Shown here: positions 1-8,586 of the stretch, in pieces
How the letters are laid out: every line of letters starts with the position of its first letter
How positions within the stretch are numbered: position 1 is the first letter of the stretch
From: Klebsiella pneumoniae
GTDB taxonomy: Bacteria > Verrucomicrobiota > Verrucomicrobiia > Limisphaerales > SXTU01
Assembly: GCA_943330855.2 (NCBI GenBank)
Contig: CALQJI020000031.1
Span: 1-52,964 of the forward strand
Direction: 5' to 3'
DNA length: 52,964 nucleotides
Notes under the pieces: generated by a model
Told to the model about the DNA's origin: nothing
Database searches by the model: none
What the model saw: the letters and a program-made list of their open reading frames with translations, nothing else
Position numbers and translations under genes: made by a program

Positions 1-102
1 GCCGGGATGGATCCCTACGAGTTGAAGAAAAGGATTGAGGCCAAGCTGAAGAAATTCTTCACTGCCTTGGGTAAACTAGATCGTGAGTCAACGAAGACCT
101 GA
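1..102 (+). CDS. C-terminal end of an IS transposase/integrase-type protein (5' truncated by window)
   Basis: The open frame runs from the first base to a TGA at 100-102 and gives 33 residues. They are basic and helix-like (DPYELKKRIEAKLKKFF), as at the end of DDE integrase-core transposases. The call rests on context: a terminal inverted repeat follows at 114-140, and the matching repeat at 52823-52848 precedes a new basic ORF starting MSRSAKREALARIHGRY. I infer that these are the end and the start of two copies of one IS. The IS family is not certain. Confidence 0.5.
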   Translation, partial: AGMDPYELKKRIEAKLKKFFTALGKLDRESTKT

Positions 103-113
103 CGGTCCCCTGC

Positions 114-140
114 CCCCGGTAACATTTAGCCGTGAGTCAA
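114..140 (+). repeat. Right terminal inverted repeat of the left-hand IS copy
   Basis: The reverse complement shares TTGACTCA and, a few bases inward, TAAATGTTACCGGGG with the sequence at 52823-52848. A second copy of the outer motif (TGAGTCAA, 84-91) lies 49 bp further in, inside the last codons of the transposase. The right-hand IS copy also has a second TTGACTCA (52880-52887). Two direct motifs per end suggest transposase binding sub-sites. The IS ends about 20 bp from the stop codon of the glycosyltransferase gene. Confidence 0.65.
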
Positions 141-163
141 TACGGATTGTGCTCATGTGCGGG

Positions 164-1483
164 CTAGCTGCTGGGTAGCTCGATTTGGATGCCGAGGTTG
201 TTCCGGATGTCGTCGTAGGTCGCCTGCATCGCCACGTGGTCCTCGGGGCGGAGGAGCTGCGGATCGGGCCGCCAGTGGAGGGGGCAGAGGTCGGTGGTCC
301 ACATCTCCCCACGCTTCACCATTTCCTGTTTGATGACGGCGTTCATCGCGCTGCTGCTGCCGTGGCAATCGTGCTTGTTGTCCACCATCCACTTCCGTGG
401 AGAATATTTCCCGGCGTTGGCGATGAAGTCCATGAGCTGCGCGCCGAGGTTGTCGTCCGTGAGGAAGCGACCGGTGTGCTCGTTGATGAAGACACGCGAG
501 CCGACTTCGGCGTCCTGAAGCATGCCAGAGGGTGTGTTGGCGAACATGGCTTCAACGAGTGCGATGCAGGAGCCTTCGCGCTTGGATAGGATGAGGTTCA
601 CCTTCGCGCGGGCCATGCAGTCGAAGACCTCGGTGTCCGGCGCGTTCTCCCGCAGCTCGAAGCGGTCAGCTACGCCGAAGGCGGCGGCCTCGGCGAGCAG
701 CACTTCGCGCGTGCGCTTGTCGTTATACTGGCCCATGCAGACGACTTTCACCGTGCGCGGCATATCGCGCAGCGCCTTGAAGAGGGCGAAGTGGCGTTTG
801 TATTTCCCGAAGTTCGCCAGCATCACGATATCAATGTCCTTCTGCTCGAAGGGCACGTGCGGGTAGACCGCCGGGTTGACCCAGTGCGAGCAGTAGCGAG
901 GGATGACGACGTGGCGTGGCGACTGGCGCACGAGGGTGTCGAGGTCGTGCGGGTCGCTGACGCAGGCGAAGATCGGGTCCGTGCCGGGCCAGATGCTGGG
1001 CAGGTAGTAGTTGATGAGGCCGTGCGGGGTGGCCCACACGGGATGGACGATCATCATGTAGCGCTGGGCGAAGGCCTCCAACTTGTCCCAGTAATGATGG
1101 AGCATGCGCGCCCAGCGATGCTCGAAGGCGATGTAGCAGACGCCCTTCTCGTGCTCGCTGATGTAGGGTTTGAGCGGGACGAAGTAGTCGACGGCCGTCT
1201 TCTTCATCGAGCCCGGCTCAAACTCGGCGAAGTCCACGGGGCGGTTGCCGAGGAGTTGCACGCGCTCGGCGATGCGGGCCTCGACTTTTAGGAGTTGTGG
1301 TGGGCTAGTGGCGAGCCGCGCCGCAGAGCTGAGGCGGACGATGCTGCGCGCGATGGCCTGTGGATCGGAGGCGAGCGGGGTTTTGTCTTTCCGCAACGCG
1401 ATTTCGCAAAGAACGGAGCGGACGGTTTCGTTGTAGCGGAGGGTGTCTTCCGCTTCGATTTTTAGGCGCTGGACGAAGGACAT
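164..1483 (-). CDS. Glycosyltransferase, GT-B fold, group 1/GT4-like
   Basis: The 439-residue protein has no signal peptide or membrane segment. Residues about 215-330 look like the C-terminal nucleotide-sugar-binding half of a GT-B enzyme: a beta-strand start (DIDIVMLANFGKYKR), then KVVCMGQYND, then an E-x7-E motif (E303 to E311, EGSCIALVEAMFANTP). That motif marks retaining GT4-type enzymes. The N-terminal half is not recognisable, and acceptor and product are unknown. A cell-surface polysaccharide role is only an inference from the family. The start MSFVQRLKIEAED has no Shine-Dalgarno. The gene is alone on its strand and its 3' end abuts an IS end. Confidence 0.7.
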   Translation of the reverse strand: MSFVQRLKIEAEDTLRYNETVRSVLCEIALRKDKTPLASDPQAIARSIVRLSSAARLATSPPQLLKVEARIAERVQLLGNRPVDFAEFEPGSMKKTAVDYFVPLKPYISEHEKGVCYIAFEHRWARMLHHYWDKLEAFAQRYMMIVHPVWATPHGLINYYLPSIWPGTDPIFACVSDPHDLDTLVRQSPRHVVIPRYCSHWVNPAVYPHVPFEQKDIDIVMLANFGKYKRHFALFKALRDMPRTVKVVCMGQYNDKRTREVLLAEAAAFGVADRFELRENAPDTEVFDCMARAKVNLILSKREGSCIALVEAMFANTPSGMLQDAEVGSRVFINEHTGRFLTDDNLGAQLMDFIANAGKYSPRKWMVDNKHDCHGSSSAMNAVIKQEMVKRGEMWTTDLCPLHWRPDPQLLRPEDHVAMQATYDDIRNNLGIQIELPSS

Positions 1484-1613
1484 CGGTAGAGAATTGAAGA
1501 GGATTGAGATTCAGATTACGAGTAAGATTCACAGCCAGCTAACGACGGGATGAACGAATGTGTTGGCGTCGGGGGCGCCTGTTCATGCCACTTACTGTGG
1601 TCCGAACCACCGC

Positions 1614-1641
1614 TTGACCTTTTCCCGCAGTCGCCCATAGT
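1614..1641 (+). promoter_or_regulatory. Candidate sigma-70 promoter for typA
   Basis: TTGACC at 1614-1619 is followed 16 bp later by CATAGT at 1636-1641, about 100 bp upstream of the typA start. The -35 is good and the -10 weak (4 of 6 consensus bases). This is a motif match by eye only. Confidence 0.3.
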
Positions 1642-1743
1642 GCGCGGCCCGGCAGATTCCTGTCCGGTGGCCGCACGCTCCCGTTGGCTTTTTGCACGTG
1701 CGCATCGCTTTTAAACATAGAACAGCCGGAAAACACTTTTGAT

Positions 1744-3579
1744 ATGCAGCACATCCGCAACATCGCCATCATCGCGCACGTCGACCACGGCAAGACCACG
1801 CTAGTCGATTGTCTCCTCAAACAATCGGGCACCTTCCGCGCCAACCAAGCCGAGAGCCAGGTCGAGCGCCTGATGGACTCTATGGACCTCGAACGGGAAA
1901 AGGGCATCACGATCAAGGCCAAGAACGCGGCGTTCAAGTATCACGACTACCACATCAACATCGTGGACACCCCCGGCCACGCCGACTTCGGCGGCGAGGT
2001 GGAGCGTATCATGAACATGATTGACGGGGTGCTTCTCGTCGTGGATTCCACCGACGGTCCGCAGGCACAGACCCGCTTCGTGCTACGCAAGGCGCTCGAG
2101 GCCGGGGCCAAGCCCATCGTTGTCATCAACAAGATCGACCGCGACAACGCCACGCCCAAGAAGGTGCTCGATTTGGTGTTTGAACTTTTCATGTCCCTCA
2201 ACGCGACGGACGAGCAACTCGATTTCCCGTTCATTTACTGCTCGGCCAAGGCGGGTTACGCTAAGCTCGAACTCGAGCACGTGAGCGGCACGATGGAGCC
2301 GCTCTTTGACGCCATTGTGAAGCACATCCCGCCCCCGCGCGCCAAGGCTGGTGATGGCTTTCAGGTGCTCGTGGCGAACCTAGATTACTCCGATTACCTC
2401 GGTCGTATCGCGTTCGGAAAAATCGTCGAGGGTAAGGTGAAGGTCGGTGAGCCCGCCATTTGCCGCCACGGCGACGGTCGGATTACCAAGGGCAAGATTA
2501 CGATGATCTTCCACTTCGAAGGCATGAAACGCATCGAGGTGCAGGAAGCCCACGCCGGCGACATCGTTGGCCTCACCGGCTTCGAGGACGTGTTCATCGG
2601 CGAGACGATTTGCGACAGCGAGGCCCGCGCCGCTCTGCCCTACATTCCGATTGACCCGCCCACGATTCAGATGGAATTCGCCGTGAACGACGGCCCCCTC
2701 GCCGGCCAGGACGGCAAGCTCGTCACCGCGCGCCACATCTGGGACCGCCTCGTGAAGGAAATCCGCACCAACGTCGCCCTGCGCATCGCCCAGACCAGTG
2801 ACCCCAAAATCTTCGCCGTCTCCGGCCGTGGCGAAATGCAGATCGCCATCCTCGTCGAGCAAATGCGCCGCGAAGGCCACGAAGTCCTCGTGTCCCGCCC
2901 CGAAGTGCTGTGGAAGAAAGGCCCGAACGATACCTCCCTCGAACCCATCGAGAAGCTCTTCGTCGAAATCCCGAATGAGAACCTCGGTTCCATCATGGAG
3001 TCGCTCTCTGGCCGCAAGGCGCAGATCACGAACATGAATCACGTCGCCAACACGGTGTCCGTCGAGGCACTCGTGCCCATGCGCGGCCTCATCGGTTTTG
3101 AGACGGACCTCGTGAACATGACCAAGGGTATGGGCGTGATGAGCCATCTGTTCCACGAATACGGAGAAGACCGTGGTGAAATCCCCGCCCGCAAGAATGG
3201 CTCCCTCGTCTCGATGGACAATGGCGAGGCCACTCCCTACGCGCTCAACATGGTGCAGGAACGCGGCAGGCTCATGATCGAGCCGGGCGACGCGATTTAC
3301 GTTGGCATGATCGTCGGCGAGCACGCCCGCGACACCGACTTGGCTGTCAACCCCGTGCGCGAGAAAAAGCTTAACAACATGCGCTCCGGCGGCGACGGCA
3401 AAGGTATCCAGCTTGCGCCCCCGATGAAGCTCAGTCTCGAGCGCGCCCTCGAATACATTGACGTGGACGAATACGTCGAGGCGACCCCCAAGAATCTCCG
3501 CCTGCGCAAGAAAGTGCTGGATGAGAACGCCCGCAAGCGCTCGGCGAAGTCGCGGGCGATCAAGTTCATTGAAGAGTGA
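1744..3579 (+). CDS. typA: Ribosome-binding translational GTPase TypA/BipA
   Basis: The 611-residue protein is close to the usual TypA length (about 605). It starts [20 protein letters not shown], so the G1 P-loop is at the N-terminus. DTPGHADF (G3) and NKIDRD (G4) follow, then the EF-G-like domains and the TypA C-terminal domain ([26 protein letters not shown]). The frame is open 60 bp further upstream, but those residues are not part of the family, so the ATG at 1744 was chosen. TypA binds ribosomes in a GTP-dependent way and supports assembly and stress or cold adaptation. The gene is monocistronic in appearance. Confidence 0.95.
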   Translation: MQHIRNIAIIAHVDHGKTTLVDCLLKQSGTFRANQAESQVERLMDSMDLEREKGITIKAKNAAFKYHDYHINIVDTPGHADFGGEVERIMNMIDGVLLVVDSTDGPQAQTRFVLRKALEAGAKPIVVINKIDRDNATPKKVLDLVFELFMSLNATDEQLDFPFIYCSAKAGYAKLELEHVSGTMEPLFDAIVKHIPPPRAKAGDGFQVLVANLDYSDYLGRIAFGKIVEGKVKVGEPAICRHGDGRITKGKITMIFHFEGMKRIEVQEAHAGDIVGLTGFEDVFIGETICDSEARAALPYIPIDPPTIQMEFAVNDGPLAGQDGKLVTARHIWDRLVKEIRTNVALRIAQTSDPKIFAVSGRGEMQIAILVEQMRREGHEVLVSRPEVLWKKGPNDTSLEPIEKLFVEIPNENLGSIMESLSGRKAQITNMNHVANTVSVEALVPMRGLIGFETDLVNMTKGMGVMSHLFHEYGEDRGEIPARKNGSLVSMDNGEATPYALNMVQERGRLMIEPGDAIYVGMIVGEHARDTDLAVNPVREKKLNNMRSGGDGKGIQLAPPMKLSLERALEYIDVDEYVEATPKNLRLRKKVLDENARKRSAKSRAIKFIEE

Positions 3580-3602
3580 TCTCCGTGCCGTCGGCACGCG
3601 GG

Positions 3603-3625
3603 AATCGCAACCTTTAGTTGCGATT
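3603..3625. repeat. Perfect 9-bp hairpin downstream of typA
   Basis: AATCGCAAC (3603-3611) and GTTGCGATT (3617-3625) flank a five-base loop, 24 bp after the typA stop. A smaller GTGCCG/CGGCAC palindrome lies just before it. There is no T-run, so it is not a classical terminator. It fits the REP-like palindromes found elsewhere in the window, or a transcript 3'-end stabiliser. Confidence 0.55.
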
Positions 3626-3670
3626 AACGAGAGCTCGACGCACAGGCGAAAGCCGGCGGCGAGGTTCGAC

Positions 3671-4048
3671 TTACAGCAGACCGCGTTGCTCTAGCTCATC
3701 CTCGTTCAAACCGAGGTAGTGGCCGAGTTCGTGGATGTAGGTCACATGGACCTCGTCTAGGTAGATGTCTTCGTCGCCCTCCACCATGTCCCAGATGTTT
3801 TGGAGGAACAGGATGATTTGCGGAGGTAGTGGCGAGGGCCCGCCTTCACCGTCAGGAAACGCTTCGCCTACGAACAGCCCCAGCGTGTCCGGTTGGATAG
3901 CGTCCGCCACCAAATCCTCGCTGGGCACGCGTTCAAAAATTACCGGCAGCGGCAGCGCTCGCTCGCGGAGTTCGGAGGGCAGTTCATCGAGAGTGGCTCG
4001 GACTTCCTCCTCTGCGAGTGCGAGGATGTGGCTCCAGTTGTCGGCCAT
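3671..4048 (-). CDS. Zincin-like metallopeptidase, Zincin_1 (DUF1025) family
   Basis: The 125-residue protein carries HELGHYLGLNEDELEQRGL at its C-terminus. H106, E107 and H110 form the HExxH zinc site and the following acidic stretch is typical of this small family. There is no signal peptide, so it is probably cytoplasmic. Substrates of the family are not well established. It starts 14 bp after the stop of the DtxR-type regulator gene on the same strand and is probably co-transcribed with it, which suggests metal-responsive expression. The small size is normal for the family. Confidence 0.85.
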   Translation of the reverse strand: MADNWSHILALAEEEVRATLDELPSELRERALPLPVIFERVPSEDLVADAIQPDTLGLFVGEAFPDGEGGPSPLPPQIILFLQNIWDMVEGDEDIYLDEVHVTYIHELGHYLGLNEDELEQRGLL

Positions 4049-4062
4049 GTGGGCGGGGAGGT

Positions 4063-4497
4063 TCAGCCGCGACGTGACTTTGAGAATGTCTCCAGCACCG
4101 CTGGGTTCCGCTCAAAAAACTCCGCTAAGTCTGCAATGCACGCCACCGTGTCGGGGCTGAGGTGATGTTCGATACCTTCGATATCCGCCTGCTGCGTCGC
4201 CGCGTCGAGGCCGAGCAGTGAGAAGAATCGGGAAAGCGTGGCATGCCGTTGTTGGATTCGCTGGGCCACGGCACGTCCTTTGTCTGTCAGGATAAGGCCG
4301 CGATACTTTTCGTAGTTGAGGTAACCCTGTTCAGCGAGTTTCTGCACCATGCTGGTCACGCTTGCCTGCTTAACCTTCAGCGAGGAGGCGATATCCACGA
4401 CGCGCGCATAACCCTTCCCGTCCATCAACTCCTGAATGCGTTCCAAATAATCCTCGGCACTCTGGCTGGGACGCGATGGGGAGGCTGCAGGCGGCAT
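4063..4497 (-). CDS. DtxR/MntR-family metal-dependent transcriptional repressor
   Basis: The 144-residue protein has an N-terminal winged helix (SAEDYLERI, then VVDIASSLKVKQASVTSMVQ, then the wing GYLNYEKYRGLILTDKG). A helical dimerisation part follows, with the family's metal-ligand pattern: D and E of EDYLERI, H in the QRHATL region, and E/E/H in DIEGIEHHLSP. It lacks the C-terminal SH3-like domain of DtxR and so resembles the short MntR type. The likely effector is Mn2+ or Fe2+, which the sequence cannot decide. It lies first in a two-gene unit with the zincin-like peptidase and is transcribed away from the ATP synthase operon. Confidence 0.85.
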   Translation of the reverse strand: MPPAASPSRPSQSAEDYLERIQELMDGKGYARVVDIASSLKVKQASVTSMVQKLAEQGYLNYEKYRGLILTDKGRAVAQRIQQRHATLSRFFSLLGLDAATQQADIEGIEHHLSPDTVACIADLAEFFERNPAVLETFSKSRRG

Positions 4498-4639
4498 TGT
4501 GGGGGCGTAATAACCACGCTCACGTGGGAAAGGGAAGCATCAAGTTGCGACCGGTGCAGAGCATTCCGCCCGGTGGAAATGCGGTTGTGGTATTAGCAAT
4601 ATTCCTCATCACGATGCGGGGAACTACAAGTTGGGCGCA

Positions 4640-4671
4640 TCACAAAAAACCCCTTGTGAAAAAAATCACAA
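4640..4671. promoter_or_regulatory. CRP-type palindromic operator upstream of the ATP synthase operon
   Basis: TTGTGA-AAAAAA-TCACAA at 4654-4671 is a perfect palindrome. Its core, TGTGA-N6-TCACA, is the consensus of CRP-type regulators. A third half-site, TCACAA, lies at 4640-4645 and forms an overlapping inverted pair with the TTGTGA at 4654-4659. The site is 55 bp before the first atpB start codon and lies in the divergent gap to the DtxR-type gene, so it could act on either. No CRP-family gene is in the window. Confidence 0.5.
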
Positions 4672-4726
4672 CACGGCAAGTTGCGCGCCGTTTCGATGCT
4701 AGCCGAACGAGCTGCTTCGTCGTCTG

Positions 4727-5746
4727 GTGAAATTTCTGGTTGTAATGAACGTAGTCAAAACACTGCTTTTCGCCCTGCTGCTCGCGCTGCTGCCAGCTTC
4801 ATTGAGCGCTGCCGACACGTCAGCGAGCCAAGCTGTGACGACTGCCGTAGGGCAGGTCGCAAAGGATGTCAGCGGTGCTGCCGCCAAGATTCCCGCGACT
4901 GAGGAAAGCCACACCCTGCCAATGCAGGCCCCGCGTTTGCTCAAGGGCGGTGAAGCGGCCTTCCAAGTTACCAACTCGCTTGTCGCGATGTTTGTGGTGG
5001 CAGCTATCCTGATCCTATTCGCACAGGTAGCCACTCGCGCGCCGCAACTTGTGCCGCAGGGTGCTCAGAATTTTGCTGAATGGGTCATTGAGTCCCTTGT
5101 GGAGTTCCTCTCGGGCATCCTCGGCGAGAAGATGGCTCGGAAGACTTTTTGGTTCTTTGGTTCCATCTTCATTTTCATCCTTACCGCCAACTGGTTCGGC
5201 CTTATCCCGGGCGTTGGGTCGATCGGTTGGGGGCATGACACAGCGCATGGCTTTCACGTCACCCACCCGGTGCTACGTGGGGCGAATGCGGATTTGAACA
5301 TGACACTAGCGCTGGCGCTGTTCTTCTTCGGAATGTGGTTGTATTGGTCCATCCAAGCCAACGGAGTAGGCGGCTTCCTCTCGCATATTTTCGTTTATCA
5401 CGGCGAGGCGACAGGCGGGATGCGATTGCTGCTCGTGCTCATTTTCTTCCTCGTCGGCTTCCTTGAAGTCATTTCGATTCTCATCCGCCCGGTGTCTCTT
5501 ACTTTCCGCCTTTACGGCAACATTTACGCAGGTGAATCCCTGTTGGAAATGATGCTGCACCTCGGTGGGCACTACTTCGGTTGGCTCGCGGCGTTGCCCT
5601 TCTTCGGCCTCGAACTGATGGTCGGCCTGATTCAGGCCCTGGTGTTCACTTTGTTGACGGCGGTGTTCACAGCCCTCATGTGCAAGCACGACGATGAGCA
5701 CGTGGCCGAGGGTCAGGGCGAGCACAGTGGTGGGCACACCCACTAA
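4727..5746 (+). CDS. atpB: F1Fo ATP synthase subunit a
   Basis: This is the membrane stator subunit forming the proton half-channels with subunit c. The essential Arg lies in VSLTFRLYGNIYAGESLL, and a long pair of hydrophobic helices follows. The 339-residue protein is longer than E. coli subunit a (271). It has a signal-like hydrophobic N-terminus (VVKTLLFALLLALLPASLSAAD) plus about 60 extra residues before the conserved part, and a His-rich tail. The GTG at 4727 and the ATG at 4745 are both possible starts; the ATG gives a cleaner signal-like N-terminus. It is the first gene of the atp operon, with no atpI or atpZ in front. Confidence 0.93.
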   Translation: MKFLVVMNVVKTLLFALLLALLPASLSAADTSASQAVTTAVGQVAKDVSGAAAKIPATEESHTLPMQAPRLLKGGEAAFQVTNSLVAMFVVAAILILFAQVATRAPQLVPQGAQNFAEWVIESLVEFLSGILGEKMARKTFWFFGSIFIFILTANWFGLIPGVGSIGWGHDTAHGFHVTHPVLRGANADLNMTLALALFFFGMWLYWSIQANGVGGFLSHIFVYHGEATGGMRLLLVLIFFLVGFLEVISILIRPVSLTFRLYGNIYAGESLLEMMLHLGGHYFGWLAALPFFGLELMVGLIQALVFTLLTAVFTALMCKHDDEHVAEGQGEHSGGHTH

Positions 5747-5816
5747 AGAATTTGGCGTTCGGACCGTGGCCAGACTGCGGCGGGCGTCAGTAACACAAAA
5801 CGAAAGACACAAAAGT

Positions 5817-6005
5817 ATGACAGGTAGCATTGCTGTTGCGGGTGCCGCTCTTGGCGGTGGCATTGCTCTCGGTTTGATTGGTATGAAGGCCGCCGAGGCC
5901 GTCGGGCGTAATCCCGGCGCATCGGGCAAAATCCTCGTGCAAGCGCTCTTGAGCGCCGCGCTCGCGGAAGGTGCCATCATCATCGTCATCCTGATGGGCA
6001 AGTAA
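5817..6005 (+). CDS. atpE: F1Fo ATP synthase subunit c
   Basis: The 62-residue proteolipid forms the rotor ring. It has a glycine-rich first helix (AVAGAALGGGIALGLIG), the polar loop GRNPGA containing the RNP motif, and a second helix with the ion-binding carboxylate E51 (ALAEGAIIIVILMGK). There is no clear sodium-type ligand set around E51, so H+ coupling is the simpler reading. It is shorter than the common 70-90 residues, with short N- and C-termini. The ATG at 5817 was chosen because the longer open frame upstream overlaps atpB and adds non-family residues. Confidence 0.93.
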   Translation: MTGSIAVAGAALGGGIALGLIGMKAAEAVGRNPGASGKILVQALLSAALAEGAIIIVILMGK

Positions 6006-6050
6006 TCCAACCGCGGGGCCGTAACCCGGCTCCGCGCTCCATTTTAAGTT

Positions 6051-6587
6051 ATGTCACTTCACTTCCTCCTTGCCGCCAGCAACCCTGCTGCCGAGATCGG
6101 CGAGAAGTTCGGCTTTAACGGCCAGCTTCTCACGATGCACTTCATCGGGTTTGGCGTCGTGGCGTTCCTGTTACACCGCTTCGCCTACGGCCCGATCCTT
6201 CAGATGTTGGACGACCGCAAAGAGCGCATCGCAAAGAGCATGGCCGATGCCGAGCGGACCAAGACAGAACTCGCCACGGCTCAAGTTAAGGTTCAAGACA
6301 TTCTTACTCAGGCCGGGCTGCAGGCTCAGAAGGTCATCGAGGAATCCCGTGCGGCCGCCGCTCGTGTCGGCGAAGTCGAGCGCCAGAAGGCTATTGCGGA
6401 CGCCGCGAACATCATCGCGAAGGCCAAGCAATCCAACGACGCCGAACTGGCCCGCATGAAGGGCGAGTTGCGCCAGGAATTTGGGCGCCTCGTGGTGGCT
6501 GCCGCAAGCCGTGCTACCGGCGACATCCTTTCCGCTGACCAAAAGGGTCGTCTGGCCGATGACGCCGTCCGTCAGCTCGCTGCCTAG
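6051..6587 (+). CDS. atpF: F1Fo ATP synthase subunit b
   Basis: The 178-residue peripheral-stalk subunit has one N-terminal membrane helix (LTMHFIGFGVVAFLLHRFAY) followed by a long charged coiled coil (DDRKERIAKSMADAERTK, then many A/E/K/Q heptads). The motif YGPILQMLDDRKERI is typical of subunit b. Length and layout are normal. It lies 45 bp after atpE and 23 bp before atpH. Confidence 0.93.
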   Translation: MSLHFLLAASNPAAEIGEKFGFNGQLLTMHFIGFGVVAFLLHRFAYGPILQMLDDRKERIAKSMADAERTKTELATAQVKVQDILTQAGLQAQKVIEESRAAAARVGEVERQKAIADAANIIAKAKQSNDAELARMKGELRQEFGRLVVAAASRATGDILSADQKGRLADDAVRQLAA

Positions 6588-6610
6588 TTGATTTCACCCC
6601 GCGCCCGCCG

Positions 6611-7003
6611 ATGAAAGTCAGCAAACAAGCCCGCCGCGACGGCAAGACGTTGTTTAACGCCTGCTGCGTCAACGGCATCCTCGACGAGGCCAAAATCCGT
6701 CAGGCTGTGACGCTCGTCATCGCGCAAAAGCCGCGTGGCTACGTGAGCACCCTCACGCATCTACAGCGGCTGGTGAAACTCGACATCGACCGCCGCACCG
6801 CGCGCGTCGAAAACGCCGTGGAGTCCACCCCAGCGCAACGCTCCGCCATTGAGGCAGCCTTGGCCCAAAAATACGGCCCCGGCATGAACGTGACTTACTC
6901 GGTCAACCCCGCGCTGCTCGGCGGCGTGAAGGTGCGGGCCGGTAGCGACATTTACGACGGCAGCGTCGCGGGACGCCTCGCCGCACTGAACGACAACCTT
7001 TAA
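6611..7003 (+). CDS. atpH: F1Fo ATP synthase subunit delta, short form
   Basis: The product links F1 to the peripheral stalk (OSCP-like). The gene is recognised from position and from the C-terminal signature NPALLGGVKVRAGSDIYDGS. At 130 residues it is well short of the usual 175-180. The N-terminal helical domain that binds the alpha subunits appears reduced to about 80 residues. The frame is intact and tightly placed between atpF and atpA, so it is probably functional and short in this lineage rather than decayed. Confidence 0.85.
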   Translation: MKVSKQARRDGKTLFNACCVNGILDEAKIRQAVTLVIAQKPRGYVSTLTHLQRLVKLDIDRRTARVENAVESTPAQRSAIEAALAQKYGPGMNVTYSVNPALLGGVKVRAGSDIYDGSVAGRLAALNDNL

Positions 7004-7026
7004 GATTTTCGACTTAACGAATTGCT

Positions 7027-8559
7027 ATGAGCTCCATCCTGCAAGACATCGAAGCCCAGATTTCCGGCCTCAAGACCAACGTCTCCCGCCAAAACGTTGG
7101 CACCGTCCGCGAGATTTCCGACGGTGTGGCCAAGGTTGAAGGCCTCACCGACGCCATGCTCAACGAGATGCTCGACTTCGGCAACGGGGTCATCGGCATC
7201 GCGCTTAACCTCGAAGAGACCGAGGTCGGCGTCGTCGTGCTGGGCGATTACCTCAACATCCGCGAGGGCTCCGAGGTCAAGACTACCGGCAAGCTCCTCT
7301 CCGTCCCCGTGGGCAAGGGTTTGCTGGGCCGCGTGGTGGACACCCTCGGCCGGCCGGTGGACGGCAAAGGCGCCGTCACTGCCACCGCTCAGTATCCGGT
7401 CGAGAAAATCGCGCCCGGTATCGTGAAGCGCAAATCCGTCAGCCAACCGCTCCAGACCGGCATCATGTCCGTGGACGCGATGATTCCCATCGGTCGCGGT
7501 CAGCGCGAACTCATCATCGGCGACCGTTCCACGGGCAAGACGGCCATTGGCGTGGACACGATGATTAACCAGTCGCGCATCAACAAGGTGGGCCGCGCCT
7601 CTGGCGACGCCAGCTTCCGCCCGGTTTACAGCATCTACGTCGCGGTCGGCCAGAAGCAGTCGAACATCGCCCGCGTCATCGCGGAACTCGACAAGGCTGG
7701 CGCCCTTGAAGACACCATCATTGTCGCGGCGGGCGCCGATGCCCCCGCTGCTGCCCAGTATCTCGCTCCCTTCTCCGGCGCGGCGATGGGCGAGTGGTTC
7801 ATGGACAACGGCATGGATGCGCTCATCATTTACGATGACCTCTCCAAACAGGCCGTCGCCTACCGTCAAGTCTCCCTCGTCCTCAAGCGCCCCTCCGGTC
7901 GCGAGGCGTATCCGGGTGATGTGTTCTATCTCCACAGCCGTTTGCTCGAACGCTCTGCGCGCGTCAACGAACGTAACGGCGGCGGCTCGCTCACCGCGCT
8001 GCCCATCATCGAGACGCAGGCCGGCGACGTGTCCGCCTACATCCCGACGAACGTGATCTCCATCACGGACGGCCAGATTTACCTAGAGACCGACCTGTTC
8101 TACCAAGGCATCCGCCCCGCCATCTCGGTCGGTCTGTCCGTGTCGCGCGTCGGTTCCGCCGCGCAAATCAAGGCGATGAAGCAGGTCGCCGGCAAAATCA
8201 AGCTGGAGTTGGCGCAGTATCGCGAGTTGGCAGCCTTCGCCCAATTCGGGTCCGACTTGGATGCTAAGACCCAGGCCACGCTCGAACGCGGCAAGCGCAT
8301 TGTCGAGCTGTTCAAGCAGAGCCAATACAACCCGCTTCCGGTCGAGATTCAGTCCACCGTGCTCTACGCGATGCAGCAGAACCTGCTCGACGACGTTGCA
8401 GTGGAGAAGGTGAAGGACTTCCAGAACAAGCTCACCGACTTCCTCACCACGCGCAAAGAGCCGCTGCTCCTGCGTCTCCGCAAGGAAATGGCCATCAACG
8501 ACGCCCTCGGTGCTGACTTGAAGGCAGCGGTGACGGAGTTCAAGCAGAGCTACCGCTAA
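7027..8559 (+). CDS. atpA: F1Fo ATP synthase subunit alpha
   Basis: The 510-residue protein has the family's usual length. It carries the regulatory nucleotide P-loop [11 protein letters not shown] near residue 165 and the alpha-subunit signatures [16 protein letters not shown] and [17 protein letters not shown]. It starts [16 protein letters not shown] at ATG 7027, 23 bp after atpH. No ribosome-binding sequence is visible upstream. Confidence 0.97.
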   Translation: MSSILQDIEAQISGLKTNVSRQNVGTVREISDGVAKVEGLTDAMLNEMLDFGNGVIGIALNLEETEVGVVVLGDYLNIREGSEVKTTGKLLSVPVGKGLLGRVVDTLGRPVDGKGAVTATAQYPVEKIAPGIVKRKSVSQPLQTGIMSVDAMIPIGRGQRELIIGDRSTGKTAIGVDTMINQSRINKVGRASGDASFRPVYSIYVAVGQKQSNIARVIAELDKAGALEDTIIVAAGADAPAAAQYLAPFSGAAMGEWFMDNGMDALIIYDDLSKQAVAYRQVSLVLKRPSGREAYPGDVFYLHSRLLERSARVNERNGGGSLTALPIIETQAGDVSAYIPTNVISITDGQIYLETDLFYQGIRPAISVGLSVSRVGSAAQIKAMKQVAGKIKLELAQYRELAAFAQFGSDLDAKTQATLERGKRIVELFKQSQYNPLPVEIQSTVLYAMQQNLLDDVAVEKVKDFQNKLTDFLTTRKEPLLLRLRKEMAINDALGADLKAAVTEFKQSYR

Positions 8560-8586
8560 GTTCGCGACCAACTGTCTTAGCCCACC

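Noticed and set aside
2380..3597. 405-residue open frame antisense to typA
   Set aside because: Antisense of a conserved gene, with no recognisable motif.
4640..4671. FNR site
   Set aside because: Half-sites are TTGTGA/TCACAA with a 6-bp spacer, which fits the CRP consensus; FNR would need TTGAT-N4-ATCAA.
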